Assembly: GCF_029255185.1 (NCBI RefSeq)
Contig: NZ_JAPUVO010000077.1
Span: 1-64,000 of the forward strand
Direction of reading: 5' to 3'
Source of the DNA: Propionivibrio sp.
Lineage (GTDB): Bacteria; Pseudomonadota; Gammaproteobacteria; Burkholderiales; Rhodocyclaceae
DNA: 64,000 bases
The notes below the pieces were generated by a model, which did no database searches, had not been told where the DNA came from, and saw only the letters and a program-made list of their open reading frames with translations. Position numbers and translations under genes: made by a program. Below are positions 1 to 9,274 of the stretch, piece after piece. The stretch's first letter is position 1; each line of letters opens with the position of its first letter.

Positions 1-80
1 AGCTTAGATCTTGTTGTTCTTGTCCATGGCGCTCACCCATATGGTGAATGGGGGAAACCATGCAACACCTTGTTTTCTTT

Positions 81-116
81 GCGATCTTCGCGTCTTTGCG
101 CCTTTGCGGTGAGGTT
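81..116. repeat. Single arm of an intergenic repeat
   Basis: This pyrimidine-rich stretch contains CTTTGCG and CCTTTGCGGTGAGG words. The reverse complement of its right end, CCTCACCGCAAAGGCG, recurs at 42800-42815, and the core CACCGCAAAGGCG recurs near 44870 on the other strand. Only one arm is present here. The rest of 1-214 shows no gene I can support; a short open frame on the minus strand runs off the window start but is too short to identify. Confidence 0.5.
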
Positions 117-214
117 TCTAGGTTCAAGATTCCGAGATTCCGAAGTTTTTTAGTTTCAATCCTCCGGAAATCGTAAAATAGCCGGCCTTATTCAACGGTT
201 TCCGGAAATCAGCG

Positions 215-781
215 ATGTCCATCAAATCCGATAAGTGGATCCGCCGCATGGCGGAGCAGCACGGCATGATCGATCCTTTCGAGCCCAACCAGGTACGCGA
301 GATCGACGGCCGGAAAATCGTCTCCTACGGCACGTCGAGCTACGGCTACGATATTCGCTGCTCGAACGAATTCAAGTTGTTCACCAACATCAACTCGACC
401 ATCGTTGATCCGAAAAACTTCGACCCGAATTCATTCATCGAGGTCAATAACGATTTCTGCATCATTCCGCCGAATTCGTTTGCCCTGGCGCGCACTGTCG
501 AATACTTCCGCATCCCGCGCAGCGTGCTCACCGTTTGCCTGGGCAAGAGCACTTACGCCCGTTGCGGCATCATCGTCAACGTCACTCCCTTTGAGCCCGA
601 GTGGGAAGGTTTTGTGACCCTCGAGTTTTCCAATACCACGCCCTTGCCAGCCAAGATCTACGCCAATGAAGGAATCGCGCAGGTGCTTTTCTTCGAGTCC
701 GACGAAGAGTGCGAAACCTCGTACAAAGACCGCGGCGGCAAGTACCAGGGCCAGGTCGGTGTGACCTTGCCCAAGATATAA
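215..781 (+). CDS. dcd: dCTP deaminase
   Basis: Deaminates dCTP to dUTP, feeding dUMP to thymidylate synthase, whose gene thyA lies about 6 kb away. At 188 residues the protein is close to the family norm (E. coli Dcd is 193). Visible hallmarks are SSYGYDIR at 41-48, GKSTYAR at 110-116, which contains the conserved Ser and Arg, and the FVTLEFSN segment at 133-140, with Glu137 the expected catalytic glutamate. The start has only a weak GGAAA ribosome site. No partner gene is adjacent: the next gene is 160 bp downstream, beyond an inverted repeat. It is full length and unremarkable. Confidence 0.95.
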   Translation: MSIKSDKWIRRMAEQHGMIDPFEPNQVREIDGRKIVSYGTSSYGYDIRCSNEFKLFTNINSTIVDPKNFDPNSFIEVNNDFCIIPPNSFALARTVEYFRIPRSVLTVCLGKSTYARCGIIVNVTPFEPEWEGFVTLEFSNTTPLPAKIYANEGIAQVLFFESDEECETSYKDRGGKYQGQVGVTLPKI

Positions 782-796
782 CGACAAGCTCTTTCG

Positions 797-881
797 ACGC
801 AGAGTTCGCAGAGACGCAAAGAACGCAGAGAATTTTCCCGTTTGGGTTTCTCCGCGCTCTCTGCGTCTCTGCGAACTCTGT
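797..881. repeat. Intergenic inverted repeat, GCAGAG type
   Basis: Two arms of about 34 nt (797-832 and 848-881) are near-perfect reverse complements with a 15-nt loop. The left arm is made of GCAGAG-like words spaced 8-9 nt apart. It lies between two genes on the same strand. The long stem lacks a T-run, so I do not call it a terminator. The 39471-39620 repeat uses the same word. Confidence 0.75.
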
Positions 882-943
882 CCCCCAAGGGGATTTCCTT
901 CGGGGCACGTTAAAGGCGGTTTGCAGTATTTTCAGGAGCAGCC

Positions 944-3181
944 ATGCATTTTCATTTTCCGATTATTATCATTGACGAGGACTTCCGCTCGGAGAACGCC
1001 TCGGGGCTGGGTATTCGCGCGCTGGCCGATGCCATTGAAGTCGAGGGCTTCGAGGTGCTGGGGGTTACCAGCTACGGCGATCTGACCTCGTTTGCCCAGC
1101 AGCAGAGCCGCGCTTCGGGCTTTATCCTGTCGATCGACGATGAACAGTTCAAGGCCGACGAAGCAGACAAAACGATTGCCGAACTGCGCGCCTTCGTCAA
1201 GGAAATCCGCTGCCGAAACGAGGATATCCCGATCTTCCTGTATGGCGAGACGCGCACCTCACGGCACATTCCGAACGACGTGTTGCGCGAGTTGCACGGT
1301 TTCATTCACATGTTCGAGGATACCCCCGAGTTCATTGGTCGTTACGTTGTGCGCGAGGCCAAGACCTACCTGAAGAGCGTACCGCCGCCGTTTTTTCGTG
1401 CGCTGACCAACTACGCCTCGGACGGCTCCTATTCCTGGCACTGTCCAGGCCACTCAGGCGGCGTCGCTTTTCTCAAGAGCCCGGTCGGGCAGATGTTCCA
1501 CCAGTTTTTTGGCGAAAACATGCTGCGCGCCGACGTCTGTAACGCGGTCGAGGAGCTCGGCCAACTGCTTGACCACACCGGGCCGGTGGCTGCTTCGGAG
1601 CGTAATGCGGCGCGTATTTTCAACGCGGATCACCTCTATTTCGTAACCAACGGCACTTCGACGTCGAACAAGATTGTCTGGCACTCGACGGTGGCTCCCG
1701 GCGACATCGTCGTCGTAGACCGCAACTGTCATAAGTCGGTGCTTCATTCGATCATCATGACCGGCGCCGTGCCGGTCTTCCTGATGCCGACACGCAACCA
1801 CTACGGCATCATCGGACCGATCCCGAAAGAGGAGTTCCGGTGGGAGAACATCCAGAAAAAAATCGAGGCGCACCCCTTCGCTCGTGAGGTGAACACCAAG
1901 CCGCGTGTGCTGACCATTACCCAGAGCACCTACGATGGAATTCTCTATAACGTCGAGGAAATCAAGGAAATGCTCGACGGCCGGATTGATACCCTGCACT
2001 TCGATGAAGCCTGGTTGCCGCACGCCGCTTTCCACGACTTCTACGGCGATTATCACGCCATCGGCGCCGACCGGCCACGCTGTAGGGAGTCAATGATTTT
2101 TTCGACGCAGTCCACGCACAAGCTGTTGGCCGGCCTGTCGCAGGCATCGCAGATATTGGTGCAGAACTCGGAAAATCGTCATCTCGACCGCGATATTTTC
2201 AACGAGGCTTACCTGATGCATACCTCGACGTCACCGCAATACGCGATCATCGCCTCCTGCGATGTGGCGGCGGCGATGATGGAAGCGCCGGCCGGGACGG
2301 CGCTGGTTGAGGAGTCAATCGCCGAAGCTCTCGATTTTCGCCGGGCTATGCGCAAGGTCGATGAAGAGTGGGGCGCCGACTGGTGGTTCAAAGTGTGGGG
2401 GCCGGATGATCTCTCAGAAGAGGGCATCGAGGAGCGCGAGGCGTGGATGCTCAAACCGGGCGAGCGCTGGCATGGTTTCGGCATGCTGGCCGAAGGCTTC
2501 AACATGCTCGATCCGATCAAGGCCACCGTGATCACTCCGGGTCTGGCTGTGGATGGTGACTTTTCCGAGCACGGTATCCCGGCGGCGATTGTGACCAAGT
2601 ATCTCGCCGAGCATGGCGTCATCGTCGAGAAGTGCGGCCTCTACTCCTTCTTCATCATGTTCACCATCGGCATCACCAAGGGTCGCTGGAACACCATGGT
2701 GACCGAACTACAGCAGTTCAAGGACGATTATGACAAGAACCAACCACTGTGGAAGGTGCTGCCCGAGTTCGTCGCCAAATACCCGCGTTATGAGCGTATC
2801 GGCCTCAGGGAGTTGTGTCACCTGATTCATGGGGTGTACGCCGCCAACGACGTGGCGCGGCTGACGACCGAGATGTACCTTTCTGACATGATCCCCGCCA
2901 TGCGCCCTGCCGACGCCTTCGCCAGAATGGCCCACCGCGAGATCGACCGCGTTCCGATTGACGATCTTGAAGGCCGTATCACCAGCATTTTGCTGACACC
3001 CTACCCGCCGGGCATTCCACTGCTGATTCCCGGCGAGCGCTTTAATGCTACGATTGTCCGCTATCTCAAGTTCGCACGATTTTTCAACGAACAGTTTCCC
3101 GGTTTCGAGACCGATATCCACGGCCTGGTCAAAGAAGTGATCGACAGTAAGCCGGCCTACTACGTGGATTGCGTGCGCTGA
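944..3181 (+). CDS. Arginine/lysine/ornithine decarboxylase (fold type I, PLP)
   Basis: A 745-residue PLP-dependent basic amino acid decarboxylase of the biodegradative family (E. coli AdiA, LdcI, SpeC). It has an N-terminal response-regulator-like wing domain (about 1-130), a fold type I PLP domain and a C-terminal domain. The PLP-binding lysine is Lys393 in STQSTHKLLAGL, matching Lys386 of AdiA in position. The length is nearest AdiA (755), but substrate choice between arginine, lysine and ornithine cannot be read reliably from sequence. The AGGAG at 934-938 fixes the start. The product (agmatine, putrescine or cadaverine) is a possible precursor for the aminopropyltransferase encoded at 44.9 kb, though nothing here links the two loci directly. 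Confidence 0.9.
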   Translation: MHFHFPIIIIDEDFRSENASGLGIRALADAIEVEGFEVLGVTSYGDLTSFAQQQSRASGFILSIDDEQFKADEADKTIAELRAFVKEIRCRNEDIPIFLYGETRTSRHIPNDVLRELHGFIHMFEDTPEFIGRYVVREAKTYLKSVPPPFFRALTNYASDGSYSWHCPGHSGGVAFLKSPVGQMFHQFFGENMLRADVCNAVEELGQLLDHTGPVAASERNAARIFNADHLYFVTNGTSTSNKIVWHSTVAPGDIVVVDRNCHKSVLHSIIMTGAVPVFLMPTRNHYGIIGPIPKEEFRWENIQKKIEAHPFAREVNTKPRVLTITQSTYDGILYNVEEIKEMLDGRIDTLHFDEAWLPHAAFHDFYGDYHAIGADRPRCRESMIFSTQSTHKLLAGLSQASQILVQNSENRHLDRDIFNEAYLMHTSTSPQYAIIASCDVAAAMMEAPAGTALVEESIAEALDFRRAMRKVDEEWGADWWFKVWGPDDLSEEGIEEREAWMLKPGERWHGFGMLAEGFNMLDPIKATVITPGLAVDGDFSEHGIPAAIVTKYLAEHGVIVEKCGLYSFFIMFTIGITKGRWNTMVTELQQFKDDYDKNQPLWKVLPEFVAKYPRYERIGLRELCHLIHGVYAANDVARLTTEMYLSDMIPAMRPADAFARMAHREIDRVPIDDLEGRITSILLTPYPPGIPLLIPGERFNATIVRYLKFARFFNEQFPGFETDIHGLVKEVIDSKPAYYVDCVR

Positions 3182-3399
3182 GCTGTTGTTTTTTGGAACA
3201 CGAGGCAAAACAATGGCTTGGGCCGCCGTTTTTTGTTGACCGATTTTTTGTTGTGATTTAACTTCCGGTATGCTTTGTATCTCAATGAATTTGTTTGTAA
3301 ATATTGATTATATTTACGCCTTTCGCGGCGCTGCCCGGGGTGCATCATTCGTAGTCCCTGGGAAAACCTCGTAGAACCTGGGTGCTTGGAGGGAAAAAC

Positions 3400-4719
3400 G
3401 TGGCAAAGAAATCATTTCGCAACACCATGGCCGTGCTTCTGCTTACGCTGCTGTCCCAACTGGCGTTGGCGGATGAGCTGAGCAACAGGGCGAAGACGCT
3501 ACTCGATCAAGGCAAGGCCGGCGAGGCATTTCAACTGTTAGATCCGGTTGAGGGCGCACGCGCTGGTGACCCGGCTTTTGATCTGCTATTCGGCATCAGC
3601 GCTGTCGAAGCGGGGCAGCACACGCGCGGCGTTTTTGCGCTGGAGCGGGTGTTGGCGGTGCAGCCCAACAACGCCCGGGCGCGCGCCGAAATCGCCCGCG
3701 CCTATCTGGCGCTCGGTGAAACGACAACGGCCAAGCAGGAATTCGAGACAGTACAAAAGCAGGGAGTGCCGCCCGAAGTCTCGGCAACCATCGACCGTTT
3801 TCTCGATGCGGTTGATCGTCTGGATAGCGTGTCCCGCGCCACGGTGCGCGGTTTTGTCGAAGGCGCGTCTGGTTACGACTCCAACGTCAACGTTGGTTCG
3901 AACAAGAGCTCGGTGGCTATCCCCGGTTTTGGCGGCCTACCCTTCACACTGACCGATGACAGCAAGGCCAATGCCGCCTGGTTTGCAACACTGGGCGGCG
4001 GACTGACTGTGCGTTCGCCGATCACCAGCGAACTGGCCCTGGTTGGCGGCCTGTCGGGCGCTTTGCGCAATAATTTCGGGGTCAGCCAGTTTGATACCGT
4101 GACGGCTGATGCCTACGCTGGCGTGGTGCTGACACGGGACAAAAACATTTTTTCGCTCAATGCACAGTTCAACCAGTATGACCTGGCCAGCGACCGTTAT
4201 CGCACAGCGGCGGGCCTGTCCGGGCAGTGGCAATACAACTGGGATGCGCGCAATCAGTCGAGCGCCTTCGTCCAGTATTCCGATCTGCGTTATCCGATGC
4301 AAGCCGTTCAAAATGCCGATCGCTGGCTGGCTGGTGGTGCTTTTGCACACGCCTACCGCGAAGGCGAAGTGACTTTTGCTAGCGGCTACTGGGTTGGTCA
4401 GCGCCCGCAGGACGGTGGTAGCCCCTGGTTAGGATTTGATGGTCTTGGCATACGTGCCGGTGGGCAAATGAATTTCGACGCAAAAACGGTTCTTTTTGCC
4501 GGTGGGTCGGTTGAATATCGACGCTATGCTGCTGAGGACCCCTCATTCCTGAAGACACGCAAGGACACCCAGTATGATCTTGCACTGGGCGCCAATTACA
4601 CACCGGCCAGAAACTGGAAGGTGACTCCCAGGATCAGTTACACCCTTAATGAATCGAACGTCGAACTGAACAAATATAACCGCGAGACCGTCTCGGTGAC
4701 TGTACGCCGCGACTTTTGA
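3400..4719 (+). CDS. Slam-like outer-membrane translocon: TPR domain plus DUF560 barrel
   Basis: I place the start at GTG 3400 because GGAGGG at 3388-3393 precedes it at good spacing, giving 439 residues. A signal peptide ends near LALA-DE (residues 24-25). An alpha-helical TPR region follows (about 25-150), then a beta-strand-rich C-terminal half with alternating aromatic strands that ends in Phe, typical of an outer-membrane barrel. The architecture matches surface lipoprotein assembly modifiers (Slam, DUF560; type XI secretion). The neighbour 17 bp downstream encodes an exported protein with a TbpB-like C-terminus, the expected cargo type. The 200-bp upstream gap is AT-rich and contains a possible weak promoter (TTGACC near 3237). 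The barrel assignment is from pattern, not a profile search. Confidence 0.75.
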   Translation: MAKKSFRNTMAVLLLTLLSQLALADELSNRAKTLLDQGKAGEAFQLLDPVEGARAGDPAFDLLFGISAVEAGQHTRGVFALERVLAVQPNNARARAEIARAYLALGETTTAKQEFETVQKQGVPPEVSATIDRFLDAVDRLDSVSRATVRGFVEGASGYDSNVNVGSNKSSVAIPGFGGLPFTLTDDSKANAAWFATLGGGLTVRSPITSELALVGGLSGALRNNFGVSQFDTVTADAYAGVVLTRDKNIFSLNAQFNQYDLASDRYRTAAGLSGQWQYNWDARNQSSAFVQYSDLRYPMQAVQNADRWLAGGAFAHAYREGEVTFASGYWVGQRPQDGGSPWLGFDGLGIRAGGQMNFDAKTVLFAGGSVEYRRYAAEDPSFLKTRKDTQYDLALGANYTPARNWKVTPRISYTLNESNVELNKYNRETVSVTVRRDF

Positions 4720-4736
4720 CAGCGAGGGATTTTGCC

Positions 4737-6158
4737 ATGTCAGCACAACTGTTTTCCCGTTTGCGCACCCCGGCCCTGTTGATCGCCCTGGCGGCAACTT
4801 TTCCGGTGCTTTCCTACGCTGCCGGCGCAGCCAACGTCGATTTTGCCGCTGGCAGCGTGACTGCGGTCAGTGCCGCTGGCGTGCAGCGGCCACTGAGCAA
4901 GGGAGCGGAGATTGGCAACGGTGACACCATCCGTACTGGCGAGAGCGGCCGCGCCCAGGTGCGCTTCTCGGACGGCGCGATGGTCTCGCTGCAGCCGCAG
5001 ACCGATTTCCGTGTCGATAACTACCAGTATTCCGGAACGGCTGACGGGCAGGAAAAGGGTTTTTTCAGCCTGCTCAAGGGGGGCTTACGTACCATCACCG
5101 GCCTGGTCGGGCGTACTAATCGCGATAATTACAAGGTCACGACCGGGGTGGCCACCATCGGCATTCGCGGCACGGAATATAGCGCTGGTTTAAGCCCCTC
5201 GGGCGACAATCTGACAGTAGCGACCGGGGAAGGTCTGGTCGAGGTCTGTAATGGCGCAGGGTGTGTAGTGCTTGCCAGTGGCGAGTCAGGAACCGTGTCT
5301 GGACTCGGGACGCTGCCCCGGCGCACCCAGTCGCATCCGCAACTGCCACCCGCTCAGCCCGACGATAGCCTGCTGCCGGCCTATTCGGCCGTTGATACAC
5401 GAACTCCGGATGGCAGTTTGAATATGCTTGCGTTGACTGGCTCTGAGCCAACCACGACGCTCCCGCCACTTACGGGAACGCAGACCTACTCGACGGTTTA
5501 CGGGAACGTGGGTGGTTTCGGTCCTGCGTCCGAAAGAGGCGTCGGAATTGGAACGCTTGATTTAAGCGGCGCGCTGACTGCCTTTGAAGCCGACGATGGA
5601 CCTGCCGATCCCAATATTTCTGGAGGTAATTCGGTACAGAAGCTGGATAACGACGGCATTGTGGCCTGGGGACGCTGGGTCAATAACGGCAGCGGATTTG
5701 GTGGATCTCTAGGTGGTACCTTAGATGGGCCAGGCTACCTGCATTACGTGACAGGAGTTCCGACCGCAGACAGCCAGGTGGCCCTGGGCCCCCTGTCGGG
5801 AACCTACACCCTGCTCGGTGGCGGAGTGGCCGGCAGCCTTGATGGTCTCGGCAGCGTGACAAGCGCCTCGATGACCGTCAACTTCACGACGGCGACGGTG
5901 ACTGCACTTGACGTTGGCATGACTTTGACGACCGGTAACTACAATGTTGCGGCTAGCGGTCTGAGCATTACGGGATTCGGTAATGCCGTTGTTTTCTCTG
6001 GAACCGGCTCTGTTTCGGGCTCAGGATGCGCTGCAGAGTGTTCGGACGCGCACATCAAAGGCGCGTTCTTCGGCGCCGGCGCCCCGCGTGCCGGCGTCGC
6101 ATTCAAATTTAACGATAGCTCGCAGTATATTGCCGGCGCCGTTGCTTTGAAAAAATGA
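4737..6158 (+). CDS. Exported FecR-domain protein with TbpB-like C-terminal barrel
   Basis: I chose ATG 4737, preceded by GCGAGGG, over an upstream TTG that overlaps the previous gene; this gives 473 residues. The signal peptide is of the signal peptidase I type (cleavage near SYA-AG) with no lipobox. Residues about 40-165 form a FecR domain: a DTIRTGESGRAQVRFSDGA segment, then KVTTGVATIGIRGTEY. The middle is low-complexity Gly/Ser/Thr. The last 110 residues are beta-rich and end with a HIKGAFFGAGA segment and a final IAGAVALKK, resembling the eight-stranded barrel of TbpB/hemophilin-type Slam cargo. No sigma factor or FecA is nearby, so a FecIRA role is unlikely. I infer a secreted or surface-exposed protein handled by the preceding translocon. 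Confidence 0.7.
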   Translation: MSAQLFSRLRTPALLIALAATFPVLSYAAGAANVDFAAGSVTAVSAAGVQRPLSKGAEIGNGDTIRTGESGRAQVRFSDGAMVSLQPQTDFRVDNYQYSGTADGQEKGFFSLLKGGLRTITGLVGRTNRDNYKVTTGVATIGIRGTEYSAGLSPSGDNLTVATGEGLVEVCNGAGCVVLASGESGTVSGLGTLPRRTQSHPQLPPAQPDDSLLPAYSAVDTRTPDGSLNMLALTGSEPTTTLPPLTGTQTYSTVYGNVGGFGPASERGVGIGTLDLSGALTAFEADDGPADPNISGGNSVQKLDNDGIVAWGRWVNNGSGFGGSLGGTLDGPGYLHYVTGVPTADSQVALGPLSGTYTLLGGGVAGSLDGLGSVTSASMTVNFTTATVTALDVGMTLTTGNYNVAASGLSITGFGNAVVFSGTGSVSGSGCAAECSDAHIKGAFFGAGAPRAGVAFKFNDSSQYIAGAVALKK

Positions 6159-6180
6159 TGCTCAGGTTCTATGCGTGCGT

Positions 6181-6681
6181 TTACGCAACCGATTGCTTTC
6201 GGCGCTGATACACCACAAAGGAAAATGCGGGTCCGGACGTTCCTTGGCTTGGCTGGCGCGAGATTTCTTCCCAGTCCTGCCGACAAATCTCCGGGAAAAA
6301 AACATCGCCATCGGCGCATTCCTCGATCTCGGTCAGATAGAGGCGGCGGCTTAAAGGCAGGGCCTGTCGATAGAGTTCGGCGCCGCCGATGACGAATACC
6401 TCATTGCTCTCCCCAGCCTCTTGTATAGCGGTTTCGAGCGTGCTGACGAGGGTGGCGCCGGGTGCCTGATACGCCGGGTTGCGACTGACCACGATATTAT
6501 GCCGTCCGGGGAGCGGGCGGAAGGAATCGGGCAGCGACTCCCAGGTCTTGCGCCCCATGATCACCGGCTTGCCGCGCGTTGTTTCGCGAAAGTGCCGCAT
6601 GTCTTCCGGCAGGTGCCAGAGCAGTTGTTGAGCCTTGCCGATGGCGCGGTTGCTGGCCAGGGCAGCGATCAATGAAATCAT
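6181..6681 (-). CDS. folA: Dihydrofolate reductase
   Basis: Reduces dihydrofolate to tetrahydrofolate with NADPH, regenerating the cofactor oxidised by ThyA. It is 166 residues (E. coli 159). Visible are the N-terminal ISLIAALASNRAIG, Asp27 in WHLPEDM (the substrate-binding acid), the NADPH-site segment VIMGRKTWESLP and FVIGGAELY. It begins 9 bp after thyA ends, so the two form a thyA-folA operon, the usual arrangement for coupling dTMP synthesis to folate recycling. Its 3' end faces the FecR gene 22 bp away with no obvious terminator between them. Confidence 0.96.
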   Translation of the reverse strand: MISLIAALASNRAIGKAQQLLWHLPEDMRHFRETTRGKPVIMGRKTWESLPDSFRPLPGRHNIVVSRNPAYQAPGATLVSTLETAIQEAGESNEVFVIGGAELYRQALPLSRRLYLTEIEECADGDVFFPEICRQDWEEISRQPSQGTSGPAFSFVVYQRRKQSVA

Positions 6682-6690
6682 GGCTGGCGC

Positions 6691-7512
6691 TTATACGGCA
6701 ACCGGCGCGGCGATGTGCGGGTGCGGGTCGTAGCCTTCAAGCGTGAAGTCTTCGAAGCGAAAAGCGAAGAGGTCACTGACCTGGGGATTCAGGCGCATGG
6801 TCGGCAACGGGTGGGGGGTGCGGCTCAGTTGCAGTTGCACCTGGTCGAAATGATTGCTGTAAAGATGCGCGTCGCCCAGGCTATGCACGAAATCCCCCGG
6901 CTGATAGCCGCAAACCTGCGCCAGCATCAGGGTGAGCAGGGCATAGGAGGCAATATTGAAAGGGACGCCGAGAAAAATATCGGCACTGCGCTGGTAGAGT
7001 TGGCAGGAGAGCTTCGGTCGCTGGTCGATGTCCTCCGACCTGGCCGGGGCAACATAGAGCTGGAAAAGTGCATGACAGGGGGGAAGCGCCATGCGTTCGA
7101 CATCGCCTGGGTTCCAGGCGCTGACCAGGTGACGGCGCGAATCCGGATTATTTTTCAGGCCGTCGACGAGCTGGGCAATCTGGTCGATCTCGCGCCCGTC
7201 CGCCGTTTTCCAGTGGCGCCATTGGTGCCCGTAGACTGGGCCGAGGTCGCCGTTTTCGTCAGCCCACTCGTCCCAGATACGGACGCCGTTCTCCCTAAGA
7301 TAGCGGATGTTGGTGTCGCCCTGCAGAAACCACAGCAATTCGTGGATGATCGAGCGCAGATGCAGTTTCTTGGTAGTCAACATCGGAAAGCCGGCGCCAA
7401 GGTCAAAGCGCATCTGCCAGCCGAACACCGAGCGGGTGCCGGTGCCGGTGCGGTCCGTCTTGGAAATGCCATGTTCGAGGACATAGCGCATCAAATCAAG
7501 GTAGGGCTTCAT
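6691..7512 (-). CDS. thyA: Thymidylate synthase
   Basis: Methylates dUMP to dTMP using methylene-tetrahydrofolate. The 273 residues are a little longer than E. coli ThyA (264). Catalytic Cys146 sits in LPPCHALFQ; the Arg-rich phosphate site [13 protein letters not shown] is at 19-31 and the folate and dUMP residues RHLVSAWNP follow at about 127-135. It is first in the operon with folA. The upstream 345 bp separates it from the divergent ppa gene. Confidence 0.97.
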   Translation of the reverse strand: MKPYLDLMRYVLEHGISKTDRTGTGTRSVFGWQMRFDLGAGFPMLTTKKLHLRSIIHELLWFLQGDTNIRYLRENGVRIWDEWADENGDLGPVYGHQWRHWKTADGREIDQIAQLVDGLKNNPDSRRHLVSAWNPGDVERMALPPCHALFQLYVAPARSEDIDQRPKLSCQLYQRSADIFLGVPFNIASYALLTLMLAQVCGYQPGDFVHSLGDAHLYSNHFDQVQLQLSRTPHPLPTMRLNPQVSDLFAFRFEDFTLEGYDPHPHIAAPVAV

Positions 7513-7857
7513 GCGTTTTCTGGGATGATTTTAATCCCCGGAATTGTAATGGATAGCTTGCTTGTCCCGACTGCTATTTAAAAACCCGGCGGGCTGTAGC
7601 TCAGGAACGGCTACGAAATAACTTCCCGGATTGATACGGAGTTAGCCTTCCGGAAATAATCCACGCCGTCCGTCTCTTGCTGTTTTTCGGCGTCGGGTCG
7701 ACGGCAAGACGGTGCGCGGGTTCCGCTTTTCTCCTGTTGTGGCTTCGATCTTGGCATAGAGGCGTGAATTGCCCATCGGCTGACGTTTGGCATACGCTGG
7801 CGTTGATACAATGGCAGCCTCGTTCCCATTCTTAACCCTTCTTTCAAGAAAGATCGC
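7513..7857. other. Divergent intergenic region between thyA and ppa
   Basis: This 345-bp space has no convincing gene on either strand. It must carry the thyA promoter (minus strand) and the ppa promoter (plus strand). The only element I can point to is the extended -10 sequence at 7804-7812. No tRNA, terminator hairpin with T-run or long repeat was found. Confidence 0.5.
7804..7812 (+). promoter_or_regulatory. Probable extended -10 promoter of ppa
   Basis: TGATACAAT matches an extended -10 (TG-n-TATAAT with one mismatch). The only -35-like hexamer nearby, TTGGCA, is 14 bp away, too close for a standard promoter, so recognition would rest on the extended -10. It would start transcription about 40 nt before the ppa ATG. 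Confidence 0.4.
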
Positions 7858-8406
7858 ATGGCTCTGAATAACGTTCCCTCCGGCATTTCTCTCCCCAACG
7901 ACTTCAATGTCATCATCGAGATTCCGATGCACGCCGACCCCGTGAAGTACGAGGTCGACAAGGTCAGCGGCGCGATTTTCGTCGATCGATTCATGTCGAC
8001 GGCCATGCATTACCCCTGTAATTACGGCTACATCCCGCACACCATCTCCGATGACGGCGACCCGGTGGATGTTCTGGTGCTGGCGCAGTTCCCGCTGCCG
8101 CCGGGGGTGGTCGTCCGCTGCCGCCCGATCGGCATGCTGGAAATGGAAGATGAAGCCGGTGGCGATGCCAAACTGCTCGCCGTCCCGGTCGACAAGCTGA
8201 CGACGATGTATCGCCATGTCGTCAGCACGCGCGACCTGCAGCCCATGATCCTCGATCAGATCTCACACTTCTTCGCGCACTACAAGGATCTGGAACCTGG
8301 CAAGTTCGTCAAGCTCAAGGGCTGGCTTGGCGTCGAAGAGGCGAAGCAGGAGATCATGACCAGCGTCAAGCGTTTCAACGACGCCAAGGAAAAACCGGCG
8401 TACTGA
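7858..8406 (+). CDS. ppa: Inorganic pyrophosphatase (family I)
   Basis: Hydrolyses pyrophosphate to phosphate in the cytosol, pulling biosynthetic reactions forward. The protein has 182 residues, the normal size for bacterial family I enzymes (E. coli 176). The signature DDGDPVDVLVL at about 65-75 carries the metal-binding aspartates; upstream are the conserved NVIIEIPMHADPVKYEVDK segment and NYGYIPHT. It stands alone on the plus strand, with the convergent ispE ending 7 bp away. Confidence 0.97.
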   Translation: MALNNVPSGISLPNDFNVIIEIPMHADPVKYEVDKVSGAIFVDRFMSTAMHYPCNYGYIPHTISDDGDPVDVLVLAQFPLPPGVVVRCRPIGMLEMEDEAGGDAKLLAVPVDKLTTMYRHVVSTRDLQPMILDQISHFFAHYKDLEPGKFVKLKGWLGVEEAKQEIMTSVKRFNDAKEKPAY

Positions 8407-8413
8407 CCCGCAT

Positions 8414-9274
8414 TTACTTCGCCAACCCGTACAGCGGATGGCGATCAAGGCCGGCGGCGACCCAGCCGCGCATGCCGGTGGGGAGTTCACGGATGACGGC
8501 TGCGGCCGTCTCCTGGCGTGGGAACTCGGCAAAGACGCAGGCGCCAGAACCGGTCATACGCGCTTTCCCATGAGCGCCAAGCCAGCGAAGGTGTTCGGCG
8601 ATAGCGGGGAAGCGTGCAACGGCCACGGCTTGCAGATCGTTGCCGCCCATGCCTGGCATCCACTCGGCCGCCAGGATGGCCGCCGTATCGCGCGGCAGTT
8701 CGGGCGCGCTGAAAATTTCTGCCGTCGGTACGGCAACCGGTGGTTCCAGTACCACATACCAGGCCAACGGCAGTTCAAGCGGGTGCAATGCTTCGCCCAC
8801 TCCCTCGGCAAAGGCGTTGCGTCCGCCGATGAAGACCGGCACATCGGCGCCCAGGGTCAGGCCGATTTCCTGCAAGCGCTGGCGCGGCAGGCCAAGCTGC
8901 CACAGATGGTTGAGCGCGAGCAGCACGGTGGCCGCATCCGAGCTGCCGCCGCCCAATCCGCCGCCCATCGGCAAGCGCTTTTCGACGTTGATTTCAACAC
9001 CCCTACGACAGCCGGTTTTGGCCTGCAACAGACGCGCCGCACGCACCGTCAGGTCGCTTTCCGGCGGCACGCCGGGCAGCGGCGTGGTCAGGATCACTAC
9101 GTCATCCGAGCGCGGCAAAAAGCGCACGCGGTCGCCGTGATCGACCAGGCGAAACAGGGTTTGCAGCAGATGGTAACCATCAGCGCGCCGCCCGATAACA
9201 TGTAGAAAAAGGTTGAGCTTGGCCGGCGCCGGATACACGCTTTGCCAATCCCACTGCGCTGCACTGAAGCTCAT
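8414..9274 (-). CDS. ispE: 4-diphosphocytidyl-2-C-methyl-D-erythritol kinase
   Basis: Phosphorylates CDP-methylerythritol in the non-mevalonate isoprenoid pathway. It is a GHMP-family kinase of 286 residues from ATG 9274. The N-terminal PAPAKLNLFLHV holds the conserved Lys/Asn and the ATP loop is LPMGGGLGGGSSDAAT at 101-116. I prefer ATG 9274 over an upstream in-frame GTG because it makes an ATGA overlap with the lolB stop, and GGAGCAG lies just upstream. It is in an operon with lolB and the TPR gene, an order commonly seen in betaproteobacteria. Confidence 0.95.
   Translation of the reverse strand: MSFSAAQWDWQSVYPAPAKLNLFLHVIGRRADGYHLLQTLFRLVDHGDRVRFLPRSDDVVILTTPLPGVPPESDLTVRAARLLQAKTGCRRGVEINVEKRLPMGGGLGGGSSDAATVLLALNHLWQLGLPRQRLQEIGLTLGADVPVFIGGRNAFAEGVGEALHPLELPLAWYVVLEPPVAVPTAEIFSAPELPRDTAAILAAEWMPGMGGNDLQAVAVARFPAIAEHLRWLGAHGKARMTGSGACVFAEFPRQETAAAVIRELPTGMRGWVAAGLDRHPLYGLAK

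Noticed and set aside
1-63. A short minus-strand open frame running off the window start.
   Set aside because: Twenty codons without recognisable motifs; not enough to call a partial gene.
797-881. Reading the large intergenic hairpins as rho-independent terminators.
   Set aside because: The stems are far too long, lack a 3' T-run, and one sits within the gshA-gshB pair where termination would be harmful.
7642-8217. A 191-codon minus-strand frame opposite ppa.
   Set aside because: It is the antisense shadow of ppa, has no recognisable domain and no ribosome site.
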